A stretch of 64,000 nt of DNA from Cellulomonas fimi (GCF_028527925.1 NZ_JAPESW010000003.1:62001-126000); one strand, 5' to 3'. Shown: positions 54,306 to 63,736, numbered from the stretch's first letter. The notes: generated from the sequence alone by a model not told the origin. Numbers and translations: made by a program.

Positions 54306-55813
54306 CGGGCGTCTCCCTCGTCGTCGGACCACGGCAGCACCGCGTGGACGCGCCAGCCGCCGTCCGGCCGTGGACCGGCCTCGACGTGACCGCCGAGCAG
54401 GGCCGCGCGCTCGCGCATCCCGACGATGCCACGTCCCGTCCCGCCGCCGCTCCCGGCGCGCGTGCCGCCGCCGTCGAGCACGTCGACCTCGACGGTCGTC
54501 GGGGTGCGCCGGACCGCGACCTCGACGGACGTCGCGCCGGGTGCGTGCCGCAGGACGTTCGTGAGGGCCTCGCCCAGGATCCGCAGGACCGCGAGGCGCA
54601 CCGCGGTGTCCTGCGGGAGCGTCGTGTCGAGGCCCGTCGCCGTGACGGGGACGCCGGTCACCGCGAAGCGCTCGACGACTGTCGACAGGTCCACCTCGGT
54701 CGGCTCGGTGCCGTCACCCGGCGCGGGCGACAGCGCGCCGAGGACCCGCTGCATGTCGGCCAGCGCGGACCGGCCCGTGCGCGCGACCTGACGCAGCGCC
54801 TCGCGCGACCGGTCGGGCGCGCGCTCGAACGCGGCGTCGGCGCCGTCGGCCAGCGCGACCATGACCGTGAGGTTGTGCGCGACGACGTCGTGCATCTCGC
54901 GCGCGATGTGCTGCCGCTCGGCGGCCCGCGCGAGGGCGGCGCTCTGGTCGCGCTCGCGGGCCAGCGCGCGGTACCGCTCGACGAGGTCCGCGGCGTGCAG
55001 GCGGCGGGCGCGGGCCGCGGAGCCCACCGCGACGCCGAGCACGAGCAGCGCGAGCAGCAGCAGCACCGAGCCCGCGCGGCGTCCCGGCGAGAACGACGGC
55101 TCCGACAGGTTCGGCGACCACTCCCCCGGCGCCATGACGGGCGTGCCGGACCACGCGAGGATCTCGACGATCCCGATGTCCTGCCACTGCCACAGGGCGA
55201 CGGTCACGGTCGTGAGCACGACGCCGCACGCCGTCCAGGCGACCGTCGCGGACCGCTCGGCGGCGACGCTGTACAGCGCGCACGCCAGGCAGGCACCCAG
55301 CACGCCCAGCACGCCGTCGACCCGGAGCGACACGAGCGCGGCGACCGTCAGCAGCGCGGTCACGGTGAGCGGTCGCGCGCGCCGCATGAGCAGCAGCGCC
55401 GACCCGACGGCCGTCCCCACCAGCCAGGTGGTCACGACCGACTCCTCGACACCCGCGTCGAGCGGGTAGAGACCGAGCGCGACGGCACCGCCGACGGTCT
55501 CCCACGCGAACCCCGCACCGACCAGCCCGACGAGCACCATGACGCCCGCGACCGCGGCGTCCATGACCCACGGCCGGGCGGTGACGAGCCGCGCGACCGG
55601 GCTCGCGCCGCGCACCTGCTCCTCGGTGAGCGGCTCGTCGTCCTCGCGGACCGCACGGACCGCGAGCGCGCGTCGGATCACCACGGGCCCACTCTCCCAC
55701 CGGTCGTCGTCGTGCCCGTGCTGGTGCGGGCTGGGCCGGTCCGCCGTCGGCTCCGGCCGGTCCTGCGGCGCACCGGACGGCGCGAGCGCGCCGGACCCGT
55801 CAGCGGACGTCAT
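54302..55813 (-). CDS. NarL-type sensor histidine kinase
   Basis: 503 residues. After a disordered N-terminus come five to six membrane helices (WVMDAAVAGVMVLVGLVGAGFAW through LLLLALLVLGVAVG). The HisKA_3 H-box is AERQHIAREMHDVVAHNLTVMVALADGA; ATPase boxes EALTNVLRHAPG (N) and GRGIVGMRERAALLGGHVEAG (G). ATG 55813 overlaps the upstream permease gene by 14 bp, unusual but consistent with tight coupling. Confidence 0.92.
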   Translation of the reverse strand: MTSADGSGALAPSGAPQDRPEPTADRPSPHQHGHDDDRWESGPVVIRRALAVRAVREDDEPLTEEQVRGASPVARLVTARPWVMDAAVAGVMVLVGLVGAGFAWETVGGAVALGLYPLDAGVEESVVTTWLVGTAVGSALLLMRRARPLTVTALLTVAALVSLRVDGVLGVLGACLACALYSVAAERSATVAWTACGVVLTTVTVALWQWQDIGIVEILAWSGTPVMAPGEWSPNLSEPSFSPGRRAGSVLLLLALLVLGVAVGSAARARRLHAADLVERYRALARERDQSAALARAAERQHIAREMHDVVAHNLTVMVALADGADAAFERAPDRSREALRQVARTGRSALADMQRVLGALSPAPGDGTEPTEVDLSTVVERFAVTGVPVTATGLDTTLPQDTAVRLAVLRILGEALTNVLRHAPGATSVEVAVRRTPTTVEVDVLDGGGTRAGSGGGTGRGIVGMRERAALLGGHVEAGPRPDGGWRVHAVLPWSDDEGDAR

Positions 55814-56636
55814 GCCGTCCGAGCCGGTACGCGGCCGCCGCGAGCACGACGACGACCCACACCGCGACGACGAGCCCGCCGCCCCCCGTGCCGAGCTGCG
55901 GGCCGCGGGTCGCGTCGTCGAGCGCCGCGAGCGCGGCGTCGTCCTGCAGCAGCCGGGCCCCCGCCGAGGGCAGGAGCGCACGGACGGTGTCGGTGACCGG
56001 GCCGGGGTTCGCGGCCAGGAGGTGGTCGCCGACGACCGCGAGGACGATCCCGCCGACGATCGCGTCGGCAGGGCGACGCAGCAGCGCGCCGAGGCCCAGA
56101 CCGAGGAGCGCGACCGCGACGGACGCGAGGACGAACCCGGCGAGCGCCCGGGCCGTGCCCGGGACCGCGAGGTCGACGGCCGGCCCCCCACCCGCGCGCA
56201 CGCCGGCCGTGGCGACCCACGACGCGCCGAGGCCGGCCGCAGCGGTCACGAGCGCCGCGGCCGCGACGACCACCGTCTGGGCGCCCAGGACGGGCAGGCG
56301 TCGCGGCACCGCGGTGAACGTCGCTCGCGCCGTGCCCGTCGTGTGCTCTCCCGACCCGACGACCGCCCCGAGCACGAGGAAGCCGACCTGCGCGAGCACG
56401 AAGCCCGACGTCACGACCCAGGACCCGGACCGGGCGTCGCCGGGCCGCACGAACAGGCCGAGCCCGTACGCGGTGACCGCGGCGACGACGACGGTGCCCA
56501 GCGCGAGCCAGACGTGCGCCGGGACGCTGACGAGCTTGGTCGACTCGGCGCTCAGCACGCGGCCGGCGGTCACGCCCCGACGCGCGGGAGCACCACGCAC
56601 GGTCCGCTCCCGCGTCGTCGGCGCCGCGGGCGTCAC
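55800..56636 (-). CDS. ABC-2 type permease subunit (second)
   Basis: 278 residues, six hydrophobic helices. It shares with the preceding permease the start pattern ESTKLVSVPAHVWLALGTVVVAAVTAYG and TARATFTAVPRRLPVLGAQTVVV, so the two permeases are paralogous and may form a heterodimer. GTG 56636 overlaps the previous stop (GTGA). Confidence 0.85.
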   Translation of the reverse strand: MTPAAPTTRERTVRGAPARRGVTAGRVLSAESTKLVSVPAHVWLALGTVVVAAVTAYGLGLFVRPGDARSGSWVVTSGFVLAQVGFLVLGAVVGSGEHTTGTARATFTAVPRRLPVLGAQTVVVAAAALVTAAAGLGASWVATAGVRAGGGPAVDLAVPGTARALAGFVLASVAVALLGLGLGALLRRPADAIVGGIVLAVVGDHLLAANPGPVTDTVRALLPSAGARLLQDDAALAALDDATRGPQLGTGGGGLVVAVWVVVVLAAAAYRLGRHDVR

Positions 56637-57514
56637 CGCACGTCCCGGGTCCGCAGCCGCACGGCCGCGGCGGCCAGGAGCACGACGATCCAGGCCGCGA
56701 GCACGAGCCCGCCGCCCACCGGTCCGAGGTCGGGCGAGCCGTCCATCGGACCCGACGACGCGGACGTCGTCAGGAGACCGCCCGCGGTGCCGGGCAGGAG
56801 CACGTTCAGGGTCCCGACGACGGTCGGCGCAGCGGCCGGGTCGGGCGCCGCGAGCGACGCGGGGTCACCGCCGGCCACGAGCGGGTCGCTCGCCATCAGG
56901 AGCGCGATCGGCAGGATCATCACGAGGATCAGCGCCGTGACCAGCGCCGGGACGGTCCGACGGAGCAGCGCGCCGAGCGCGTGCCCGAGCAGCGCGAGCC
57001 CGACGAGGAACAGCACCATGCCGAGCACGAGCGCGGGGGCGTCGCCGGCGGTGAGGTCGACCGGGAGGTCGCGCGACGCGGCGGCCGGCAGGATCCCGAC
57101 GACGCTCGCGACCGTCGTGAGCACCGCGGTGCCGAGCGCGAACCCGGCCACGGCGAGGCTCTGCGCGACGAGCACGGGCCACCGGCGCGGCACGGTCGTG
57201 TACGTCGAGCGGAACGCGCCCGTGCGGAACTCACCGGCGCCGACCAGGACGCCGAGCACGAGCGGTCCGAGCTGCGCGAGCATCAGGCCGGACGACAGCG
57301 AGTCGACCGGCTCGAAGCCGGGGTCGCCCGACGACGCCTGCGCGCTCAGGAAGGTGATGACGCCCCCGACGACGACGGTCACGGCCGCGGTCCACCACGG
57401 CGAGCGCAGCGACACGAGCTTCGTCCACTCCGACGCGAGGACGCGGGCGAACGCGGGGCGGCGCGTGGCCGACAGCCCTTCGACGGCACGCGGCGTCGCG
57501 GTCGTGGCGGTCAT
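56633..57514 (-). CDS. ABC-2 type permease subunit (first)
   Basis: 293 residues, six hydrophobic helices. It begins ARVLASEWTKLVSLRSPWWTAAVTVVVGGVITFLS, with TGAFRSTYTTVPRRWPVLVAQSLAVAGFALGT. Paralogue of the next gene. ATG 57514 overlaps the ATPase stop (ATGA). Confidence 0.87.
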   Translation of the reverse strand: MTATTATPRAVEGLSATRRPAFARVLASEWTKLVSLRSPWWTAAVTVVVGGVITFLSAQASSGDPGFEPVDSLSSGLMLAQLGPLVLGVLVGAGEFRTGAFRSTYTTVPRRWPVLVAQSLAVAGFALGTAVLTTVASVVGILPAAASRDLPVDLTAGDAPALVLGMVLFLVGLALLGHALGALLRRTVPALVTALILVMILPIALLMASDPLVAGGDPASLAAPDPAAAPTVVGTLNVLLPGTAGGLLTTSASSGPMDGSPDLGPVGGGLVLAAWIVVLLAAAAVRLRTRDVR

Positions 57515-58254
57515 CGCGCACCGCCCGAGGCCGCGTCGGTGCGGTACTCGACGGCGTCCGTCGTGAGCTGGAGGTACGCCTCCTCGAGCGAGCCCGACCC
57601 GGTGCGGTCGACGATCTCCTGCACGGGCGCGTCGGCGAGCAGGCGGCCGCGGCCGATGATGACGACGCGGTCGGCGCACAGCGCGAGCTCGTGCATGAGG
57701 TGCGACGACAGCAGCACGGTGCGCCCCTCGGCGGCGAGCTCGCGCACCAGCCGACGCACCCAGAGCACGCCGTCGGGGTCGAGCCCGTTGACCGGCTCGT
57801 CGAGGATCAAGGTCGCCGGGTCGCCGAGCAGCGCCCCCGCGATGCCGAGCCGCTGCCCCATGCCGAGCGAGAACGTGCCCGCGCGGCGGCGCGCGGCCGA
57901 CTCCAGGCCGGTCTGCGCGAGCACCTCGCGCACGCGGGCCTTGCCGATGCCGTGCGTGCGCGCCATCGCGAGCAGGTGCGCGTACGCGGTCCGGCCCGGG
58001 TGGACCGACCGCGCGTCGAGCATCACGCCGACCGCGTGCAGCGGCGCGGGCAGGTCGGCGAACCGCCGACCGTCGACCGTCGCGCGGCCCGACGTCGCGC
58101 GCTCGAGGCCGACCACGACGCGCATCGTCGTCGACTTGCCCGCGCCGTTCGGCCCGAGGAAGCCCGTGACCGTCCCGGGCCGGGCCGTGAACGTCAGGCC
58201 GTCCACCGCGGTCGTGCTGCCGTAGCGCTTGCTCAGCGCCTCCACCTCGATCAT
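57511..58254 (-). CDS. ABC exporter ATP-binding protein
   Basis: 247 residues: Walker A GFLGPNGAGKSTTMRVVVG, signature FSLGMGQRLGIAGALL, Walker B TLILDEPVNGLD, switch SSHLMHE. It is the first gene of the exporter/two-component operon. A TAGCGT (58302-58297) about 45 bases upstream is a possible -10; GGAG precedes ATG 58254. The pairing with a kinase and NarL regulator suggests export of a drug, lantibiotic-like peptide or lipid with self-sensing (inference). Confidence 0.92.
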   Translation of the reverse strand: MIEVEALSKRYGSTTAVDGLTFTARPGTVTGFLGPNGAGKSTTMRVVVGLERATSGRATVDGRRFADLPAPLHAVGVMLDARSVHPGRTAYAHLLAMARTHGIGKARVREVLAQTGLESAARRRAGTFSLGMGQRLGIAGALLGDPATLILDEPVNGLDPDGVLWVRRLVRELAAEGRTVLLSSHLMHELALCADRVVIIGRGRLLADAPVQEIVDRTGSGSLEEAYLQLTTDAVEYRTDAASGGAR

Positions 58255-58424
58255 CGCGTCTCCTCGTCGTCGGGCCCTCGCGGGCGTCCGTCGACGACGC
58301 TACGAACGCGGTGCGGCGACCAGCACCGACCGGTGGAGGAGATCGGCGGGACGCGCGGCTCCGACCACGGGATGAGGGCGTCCCTCCGGGCGACCGGGCG
58401 CACGCCCGGCCCGGAGAGCGCGCG

Positions 58425-58730
58425 TCAGGCCACGTCGACCTCCTTCCAGAACGCGACGTAGCCGCTGAAGTCCGTCCCGACGCGGTCGACCGCGGACGCG
58501 TACGGCTCGGGGTAGCTCCACGCGCGGTCCTGGAGCGCCGCGCCGCCGCCGTCACGCACCGAGTAGTACTGGCACGCCCCCTTCCACGGGCACGTGTACG
58601 GGGTCGGCGACTCCTCCAGCAGCTCGTGGCGCACCGCGGACGGCGGGAAGTACACGTTGCCCTCGATGCGCACGACGTCGCTCTCGGGGGCCTCCGCGAG
58701 CACGGTGCCGTGCAGCGTGGCTGTGGGCAT
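58425..58730 (-). CDS. DUF427 family protein
   Basis: 101 residues. Family pattern: VVRIEGNVYFPPSAVRHELLEESPTPYTCPWKGACQYYSVRDGG, then AWSYPEPYASAVDRVGTDFSGYVAFWKEVDV. DUF427 proteins are small beta-rich proteins of unknown function. ATG 58730 follows GGAGGAACCC. Confidence 0.9.
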   Translation of the reverse strand: MPTATLHGTVLAEAPESDVVRIEGNVYFPPSAVRHELLEESPTPYTCPWKGACQYYSVRDGGGAALQDRAWSYPEPYASAVDRVGTDFSGYVAFWKEVDVA

Positions 58731-58841
58731 GGGTTCCTCCAGGCGGGGGGACGGGTGCGGCGGACGCACGCACGCGCTCGACGCTAGGCGGGCGACGCCC
58801 GGAGCGCGCGCGGACCCCGCGCCGGTCCCCAGGGGGCACGG

Positions 58842-59765
58842 TCAGCCGCGACGCCGCTCCCGCGTCGCACGGCGCAGCAGCGCGTGCCCGTCGGCGAGCG
58901 GACCCAGGTGCGCGAGCTTGTCGGGGTTGGTGACGCTCCGGATCGCCTGGACCCGGCCGTCGGCGATGTCGAGCGTCATCGCCACCACGACGTTCCCGTC
59001 GCCGTCGCGGACGACCACGCCCGGCTGCCCGTTGATCTCCCGCTCGTCGAGGACGACCCCGACGGCCGCGAGCGACGGCGCGGTCGCCGCGACGAGCCGC
59101 GCCACGTGGTCGACCCCGAAGAACATGCCCCGCCCCCACAGCGGTCCCTTGCCCCCGGCGTCGGCGACCATCCGGACGTCGGCCGCGAGCAGCTCGCGCA
59201 GCGCGTCGACGTCGCCCTCCCGCACCGCGTCGACGAACCGGCTCGCGAGCTCCTCGCGCTCGCGACGGTCGACCTCGAACCGCGGCCGTCCCGCGTCCAT
59301 GTGCCGCCGGGCGCGCGAGGCGAGCTGGCGACAGGCCGCCTCGCTCCGACCGACCGCGCTCGCGACCTCCGCGACGTCGAACCCGAAGACGTCGCGCAGC
59401 ACGAACACGGCGCGCTCGAGCGGGCTCAGCCGCTCCATGAGGACGAGCGCCGCGGTCGACAGGGAGTCGGCGAGCTCGGCCGCCCGCTCCGGCTCCTCGT
59501 AGGGGTCCTCGAGCAGCGGCTCGGGGAACCACGGGCCCGGGTACGCCTCACGACGGACCCGGGCGGACCGCAGCACGTCGATCGACACGCGCGTGACGAT
59601 CGCCGACAGGTACGACTTGAGCGACGTCGGCTCGACGCCCGACGCGTCCCATCGCAGCCACGTCTCCTGCACGGCGTCCTCCGCCTCGCCGACGCTGCCG
59701 AGCAGGCGGTAGGCGATCGAGAACAGCAGGGGACGCAGCCGTTCGAACTCCTCGGCGTGGCTCAC
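58842..59765 (-). CDS. ECF41-type sigma factor with SnoaL-like C-terminal domain
   Basis: 307 residues. Region 2: RPLLFSIAYRLLGSVGEAEDAVQETWLRW; region 4: LSPLERAVFVLRDVFGFDVAEVASAVGRSEAACRQLASRARRHM. ECF41 hallmarks are all present: the linker motif WFPEPL (79-84), the C-terminal DAGGKG and NPDKL in a NTF2/SnoaL-like domain that tunes sigma activity. ATG 59765 overlaps the oxidoreductase stop (ATGA). A TGTCACA-N16-CGTC promoter lies upstream of the operon. Confidence 0.95.
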   Translation of the reverse strand: MSHAEEFERLRPLLFSIAYRLLGSVGEAEDAVQETWLRWDASGVEPTSLKSYLSAIVTRVSIDVLRSARVRREAYPGPWFPEPLLEDPYEEPERAAELADSLSTAALVLMERLSPLERAVFVLRDVFGFDVAEVASAVGRSEAACRQLASRARRHMDAGRPRFEVDRREREELASRFVDAVREGDVDALRELLAADVRMVADAGGKGPLWGRGMFFGVDHVARLVAATAPSLAAVGVVLDEREINGQPGVVVRDGDGNVVVAMTLDIADGRVQAIRSVTNPDKLAHLGPLADGHALLRRATRERRRG

Positions 59766-60949
59766 GCGCTCACCCTGGCCTGCGGGAGCGCCGACGTCAC
59801 GCGGTCCGCCCGTGCGAGCGTGCGGGCGCGGGCCGACGCCGAGGACGGCAGACGCGTCGACCCCGGCCGGCGCGCCTCACGCGTGAGGCCCGCGACGATC
59901 TGGCGCGTCACGCCCTCCTTGAGCGCGGCGCCGGCTCGTCCGGACACGTGCAGCGCGACGGCCGTGTCGTCGGGGCGGGACGCCTGGAAGATCGCCGCCC
60001 GCCGGCCGAGCGCGATGCACTGGCCGAGGAACACGTTGTCGACCGGCTCGGGGACCCGCCCGTCGAGGTGTGCCAGCACCGTGTCGGCCGCCCGCGCCCC
60101 CAGGGGCACCGCCGCCTGGCAGCTTGCGCGCTGCGGGACGCCCGACGGGGCGACCGCGTCACCCGCGCCCACCACGCGGTCGTCGTCGATGCTGGCCAGC
60201 GTCTCGTCGGTGAGCAGCCGCCCGGCCGCGTCGGTCGTGAGGCCGCTGCGCCGGGCCAGGTCGGGCACCGCGAACCCGGTGGCCCACACCGTCAGCCCGT
60301 CGAGCACGCGACCGTCGTCCAGCAGCACCGACCGGCTGCGCACCTCCGCCGCGCGCGGCTGCTCGAGGACCGTCACCCCCAGGCGGGCGAGCCGGCGGGT
60401 GATCGCGCGCCGCGCGTGCGGTCGGACGTAGGGCGCGAGCACGCCGCCGCACACGAGTGTGACGGCCCGTCCGGTCTCGGCGAGCTCGGCGGCCGTCTCG
60501 ATGCCCGTGGGTCCGCCGCCCACGACGACCACCGGGACGGCCGGCTCCGCGTCGAGCGCGGCCCGCAGCCGCGTCGCGGCCTCGAACGTGCTGACTGCGA
60601 GCGCGTGCTCGGCCGCGCCCGGCACCCCGCCGTCGGTCGCGTGGCTGCCGACCGCGTACACGAGGTGGTCGTAGGTCAGGGCCGTCCCGTCGGCCAGCCC
60701 GACCCGGCGGTGCGCGGTGTCGACGTGCGTCGCCTCGCCGACGACCACACGGACCCGCTCCCCCAGCACCTCCGCCCAGTCGTGCAGCCCGCCGTGGGTC
60801 CCGGCCGCCACCTGGTGGAGCCGGACCCGCTCGACGAACCGCGGGCGCGCGTCGACGAGCGTCACCGTGACGTCGTCGCGGCCGGCCAGCCGGTTCGCGG
60901 CCATCACACCGGCGTACCCGCCGCCGAGGACCAGGACGTGCGTGCTCAT
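59762..60949 (-). CDS. NAD(P)/FAD-dependent oxidoreductase (NDH-2-like)
   Basis: 395 residues of the two-dinucleotide-binding (pyridine nucleotide-disulphide) type. FAD motif HVLVLGGGYAGVMAANRLAG, second Rossmann VVVVGGGPTGIETAAELAETG, and FAD site IDDDRVVGAGDAVAPSGVP. The N-terminus and length fit NDH-2/NADH dehydrogenase-like or ferredoxin reductase-like flavoproteins. ECF41 genes are typically next to such oxidoreductases, thought to be their targets. GGAGGACTCC precedes ATG 60949. Confidence 0.9.
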   Translation of the reverse strand: MSTHVLVLGGGYAGVMAANRLAGRDDVTVTLVDARPRFVERVRLHQVAAGTHGGLHDWAEVLGERVRVVVGEATHVDTAHRRVGLADGTALTYDHLVYAVGSHATDGGVPGAAEHALAVSTFEAATRLRAALDAEPAVPVVVVGGGPTGIETAAELAETGRAVTLVCGGVLAPYVRPHARRAITRRLARLGVTVLEQPRAAEVRSRSVLLDDGRVLDGLTVWATGFAVPDLARRSGLTTDAAGRLLTDETLASIDDDRVVGAGDAVAPSGVPQRASCQAAVPLGARAADTVLAHLDGRVPEPVDNVFLGQCIALGRRAAIFQASRPDDTAVALHVSGRAGAALKEGVTRQIVAGLTREARRPGSTRLPSSASARARTLARADRVTSALPQARVSA

Positions 60950-61000
60950 GAGGAGTCCTCCCGTCGTCGCGGAGCACCCGTGCGGCGCTCTCGTGCACGG

Positions 61001-61027
61001 GACGAGACAGCAGCCGCTGCTGTGACA
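61001..61027 (-). promoter_or_regulatory. ECF41-type promoter of the NDH/sigma operon
   Basis: Minus strand TGTCACA (61027-61021), 16-base spacer, CGTC (61004-61001). This matches the ECF41 promoter consensus (TGTCACA and CGTC) as I recall it from published work, and lies about 50 bp upstream of the oxidoreductase start. Confidence 0.75.
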
Positions 61028-61094
61028 AGTCCGCGCGCACCGCGATCCGGTCGACCCCTGTCCGCCGCGCGGTGTGCGCCCCTACCGTTCCCGT

Positions 61095-62267
61095 ATGGCG
61101 GAGACGGCGGCGGACTGGCGGGTGGTCGACGGTGTCGCGACGGCGTGGTTCGACGCGCCCTCGCTGACCGCGGGCGCCGCGCTGGCGGGGCGGCTGGTCG
61201 ACGAGGCGGGAGACGTCCTGGTCGACGCGCGCGCGACCGGTGTGCGCGTTCGCGTCCCGTCCGCCGGGCACGCGACCGCGGTGTCGGCCGCGGCGCGCGA
61301 CCTCGGGCTGACCGCGGACCCGTCGGTCCTGCAGCGGCTGAGCGTCGTGGTGGAGTCGCCGGAGCCGGCCGCGGTCCGGCCGTTCTGGGAGGGCGTGCTC
61401 GGGTACGCCGCCGCCGACGACGGCGGGCTCGTCGACCCGCTGCAGCGCGATCCCGCGTTCCGGCTCCGGCGGTCCACCGACCCGCGACCGCTGCGCAACC
61501 GCCTGCACCTCGACGTGGTGCGCCCGGAGGCGGTGGCGGAGCAGGTGCGGCCCGGCGAGCCGTACGGCGTCTTCGGGGTCTGCCACGCCGACGCGGACGG
61601 CAACGAGGTCGACCTGGTGCCCGGTGGCGGGCTCGACGACGCCCCCGGGACCGCCGACTGGCACGCGGTGTTCGGCGCCGTCGCCTGCTACCGCGTCGCG
61701 TCCTCGGCGCAGCAGCGCGACCTGGTCGCCGCGGCCGCGAGCCTCGCGGACGAGGCCGCGTTCCCGCTGCTGGTGGACGTGCGGCCCGGGCTCGTGGTGC
61801 TCGACACCGGCAAGGACCGGTGGGACGCGGACGCGCACGGCCTCGACGTGGACTTCCCCGCGCTCGCGGCGCGCATCCAGACCGCGGCCCGCGACCTCGG
61901 GGCGACCGCCGACGCGTCGCTCCCGCGGTTCGTCCAGCTCTTCCTCGACGCCGCCGACGTCGGCAGCGTGCGCGCGTTCTGGCAGACGGTGCTCGGCTAC
62001 GTGCCGGACGGGCGCGCTGCGCTCGACGACGTCGTCGACCCGCGCTGGCTGAACCCGGTGGTCGCGTTCCAGGAGATCGACACCGCCGACACCGAGCGGC
62101 GCCGGCAGCGCAACCGCGTGCACGTCGAGCTCGCGGTCCCGGCGGACGTCGTGCCGGAGCACGTGGCCACCGCGGTGGCGGCCGGCGGCCGGGTCCTCGG
62201 CGAGTCCCCGGGGCGCGTGCGGGTGGCCGACCCGGAGGGCAACGAGCTGGTCGTCGTCGGGGGCTGA
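61095..62267 (+). CDS. VOC-family protein with duplicated pterin-dehydratase-like/VOC modules
   Basis: 390 residues. Two similar halves: each has a leading domain resembling 4a-hydroxytetrahydrobiopterin dehydratase (VRVPSAGHATAVSAAARDLG...; FPALAARIQTAARDLG...) and a VOC (glyoxalase_6-like) domain (RLSVVVESPEPAAVRPFWEGVLGY...HADADGNEVDLVPGG and RFVQLFLDAADVGSVRAFWQTVLGY...VADPEGNELVVVGG). ATG 61095 lies 6 bases after TACCGT (leaderless). Function unknown. Confidence 0.82.
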   Translation: MAETAADWRVVDGVATAWFDAPSLTAGAALAGRLVDEAGDVLVDARATGVRVRVPSAGHATAVSAAARDLGLTADPSVLQRLSVVVESPEPAAVRPFWEGVLGYAAADDGGLVDPLQRDPAFRLRRSTDPRPLRNRLHLDVVRPEAVAEQVRPGEPYGVFGVCHADADGNEVDLVPGGGLDDAPGTADWHAVFGAVACYRVASSAQQRDLVAAAASLADEAAFPLLVDVRPGLVVLDTGKDRWDADAHGLDVDFPALAARIQTAARDLGATADASLPRFVQLFLDAADVGSVRAFWQTVLGYVPDGRAALDDVVDPRWLNPVVAFQEIDTADTERRRQRNRVHVELAVPADVVPEHVATAVAAGGRVLGESPGRVRVADPEGNELVVVGG

Positions 62268-62488
62268 GGGGGCGCGCCCGGTCGCGTCGACGTCCTCGAG
62301 CGCGTGCACGGGTTCCGCGTCGTGACGGTGTGCGGCCGGCTCCGCCCCCTGGTCGCGCCCGCCGGACGGGTGGCCCTGCGCCGCCGTACCGCACCCGTGC
62401 GCGAAGGCTCCCCGCCGGCCCGTCGGCGGCCGGTAGATTCCCGTGCGGCCGGTGCCGCCGCGCCGGTCGGCCCCACGGAAGGAACCCG

Positions 62489-63736
62489 GTGGACCAGCTC
62501 ACCAAGGGCGCGAACGCGCCGCTCACGGCGTCGCGCGTCACGCTCACGGTCGACGTCCCCGCGCCCGCGGACCTCTCCGCGCTGCTCGTCACCGAGAGCG
62601 GCCGGGTCCGCTCCGACGCCGACTTCGTCTTCTACAACCAGCCGACCGGCCCCGGCGTGCGGTGCGTCCAGCCGTCGGCCGGGCAGCCCTGGCGCGTCGA
62701 GGTCGACCTCACCGCGGTGCCCGCCGACGTCCACGCGGTGCGGCTCGTGACGAGCCTCGACGACACCTCGTCGACGTTCGGACGCGTCGGGCAGCCGGTC
62801 GCGCGCGTGACCGACGACACCGGGACGCCGCTGGCCGCGTTCACGATGACCGACCTCGCGACCGAGAGCATCGTCGTCGCGCTCGAGCTGTACCGGCGGG
62901 CCGGCGCGTGGAAGGTGCGCGCCGTCGGTCAGGGGTACGCGGGCGGGCTCGCGGACCTCGTGACCGACCACGGCGTCTCCGTCGACGACACCCCTCCGCC
63001 CCCCGCCGCCGTGCCCGTCGCGACAGCGCCGGCCCCACCGGTCGCCGCCCCCGCCGTCGCGGCGCCGCCCGCGCCCGTGGCGCCGCCGCCCGCTCCCCCG
63101 GTGCCGCCGCAGCCGCCCCTCCCCGCGCCCGCCGCGGGCGAGGTGCAGCTGACCAAGGCGCGCCCGGTGAACCTGTCGAAGGGCCAGCGGGTCTCGCTCG
63201 TGAAGGACGGCGGCGTCGCGCTCACGATGATCCGCATGGGCCTGGGCTGGGACCCGGTCCGCAAGCGCGGCATGTTCGGCAGCCGCGAGGTCGAGATCGA
63301 CCTCGACGCCTCCGCGATCCTGTTCGCCGGCAAGGACCCCGTCGACGTCGCCTTCTACAACAACCTGCGCACGCGCGACGGGTCCGTGCAGCACACGGGC
63401 GACAACCGCACGGGCGACGGCGAGGGCGACGACGAGACGATCCTCATCGACCTCACGCGCGTCCCGGTGCACGTCACCGACGTGATGCTCGTGGTCACCT
63501 CGTACGAGGGCCACACGTTCGAGCAGGTGCAGAACGCGTTCTGCCGGCTCGTCGACCACACGACCGGAGCCGAGCTCGCGCGCTACACGCTCGCCGGTGG
63601 CATGCCGTTCACGGCGATGCTCATGGCGCGCGTGTACCGGCAGGGGCCGACGTGGAAGCTGCAGGCCGTCGGCGAGGGCATGCAGGCCCGCACGCCGATG
63701 GAGACGGTGCCGACGCTCGCTCGGTACGTCGGGTGA
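62489..63736 (+). CDS. TerD-family protein with two TerD domains
   Basis: 415 residues. The N-terminal TerD domain (1-150; SDADFVFYNQPTGPG) lacks the full calcium motif; a Pro/Ala-rich linker (about 168-217) leads to a complete TerD domain (about 218-415) with VSLVKDGG, MGLGWDPV, VEIDLDASAILF, VDVAFYNNLR, the acidic site HTGDNRTGDGEGDDETI and FCRLVD. TerD proteins belong to the tellurite/stress operon and bind Ca2+. GTG 62489 has GGAAGGA upstream. Overlaps the next TerD gene (GTGA). Confidence 0.93.
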   Translation: MDQLTKGANAPLTASRVTLTVDVPAPADLSALLVTESGRVRSDADFVFYNQPTGPGVRCVQPSAGQPWRVEVDLTAVPADVHAVRLVTSLDDTSSTFGRVGQPVARVTDDTGTPLAAFTMTDLATESIVVALELYRRAGAWKVRAVGQGYAGGLADLVTDHGVSVDDTPPPPAAVPVATAPAPPVAAPAVAAPPAPVAPPPAPPVPPQPPLPAPAAGEVQLTKARPVNLSKGQRVSLVKDGGVALTMIRMGLGWDPVRKRGMFGSREVEIDLDASAILFAGKDPVDVAFYNNLRTRDGSVQHTGDNRTGDGEGDDETILIDLTRVPVHVTDVMLVVTSYEGHTFEQVQNAFCRLVDHTTGAELARYTLAGGMPFTAMLMARVYRQGPTWKLQAVGEGMQARTPMETVPTLARYVG

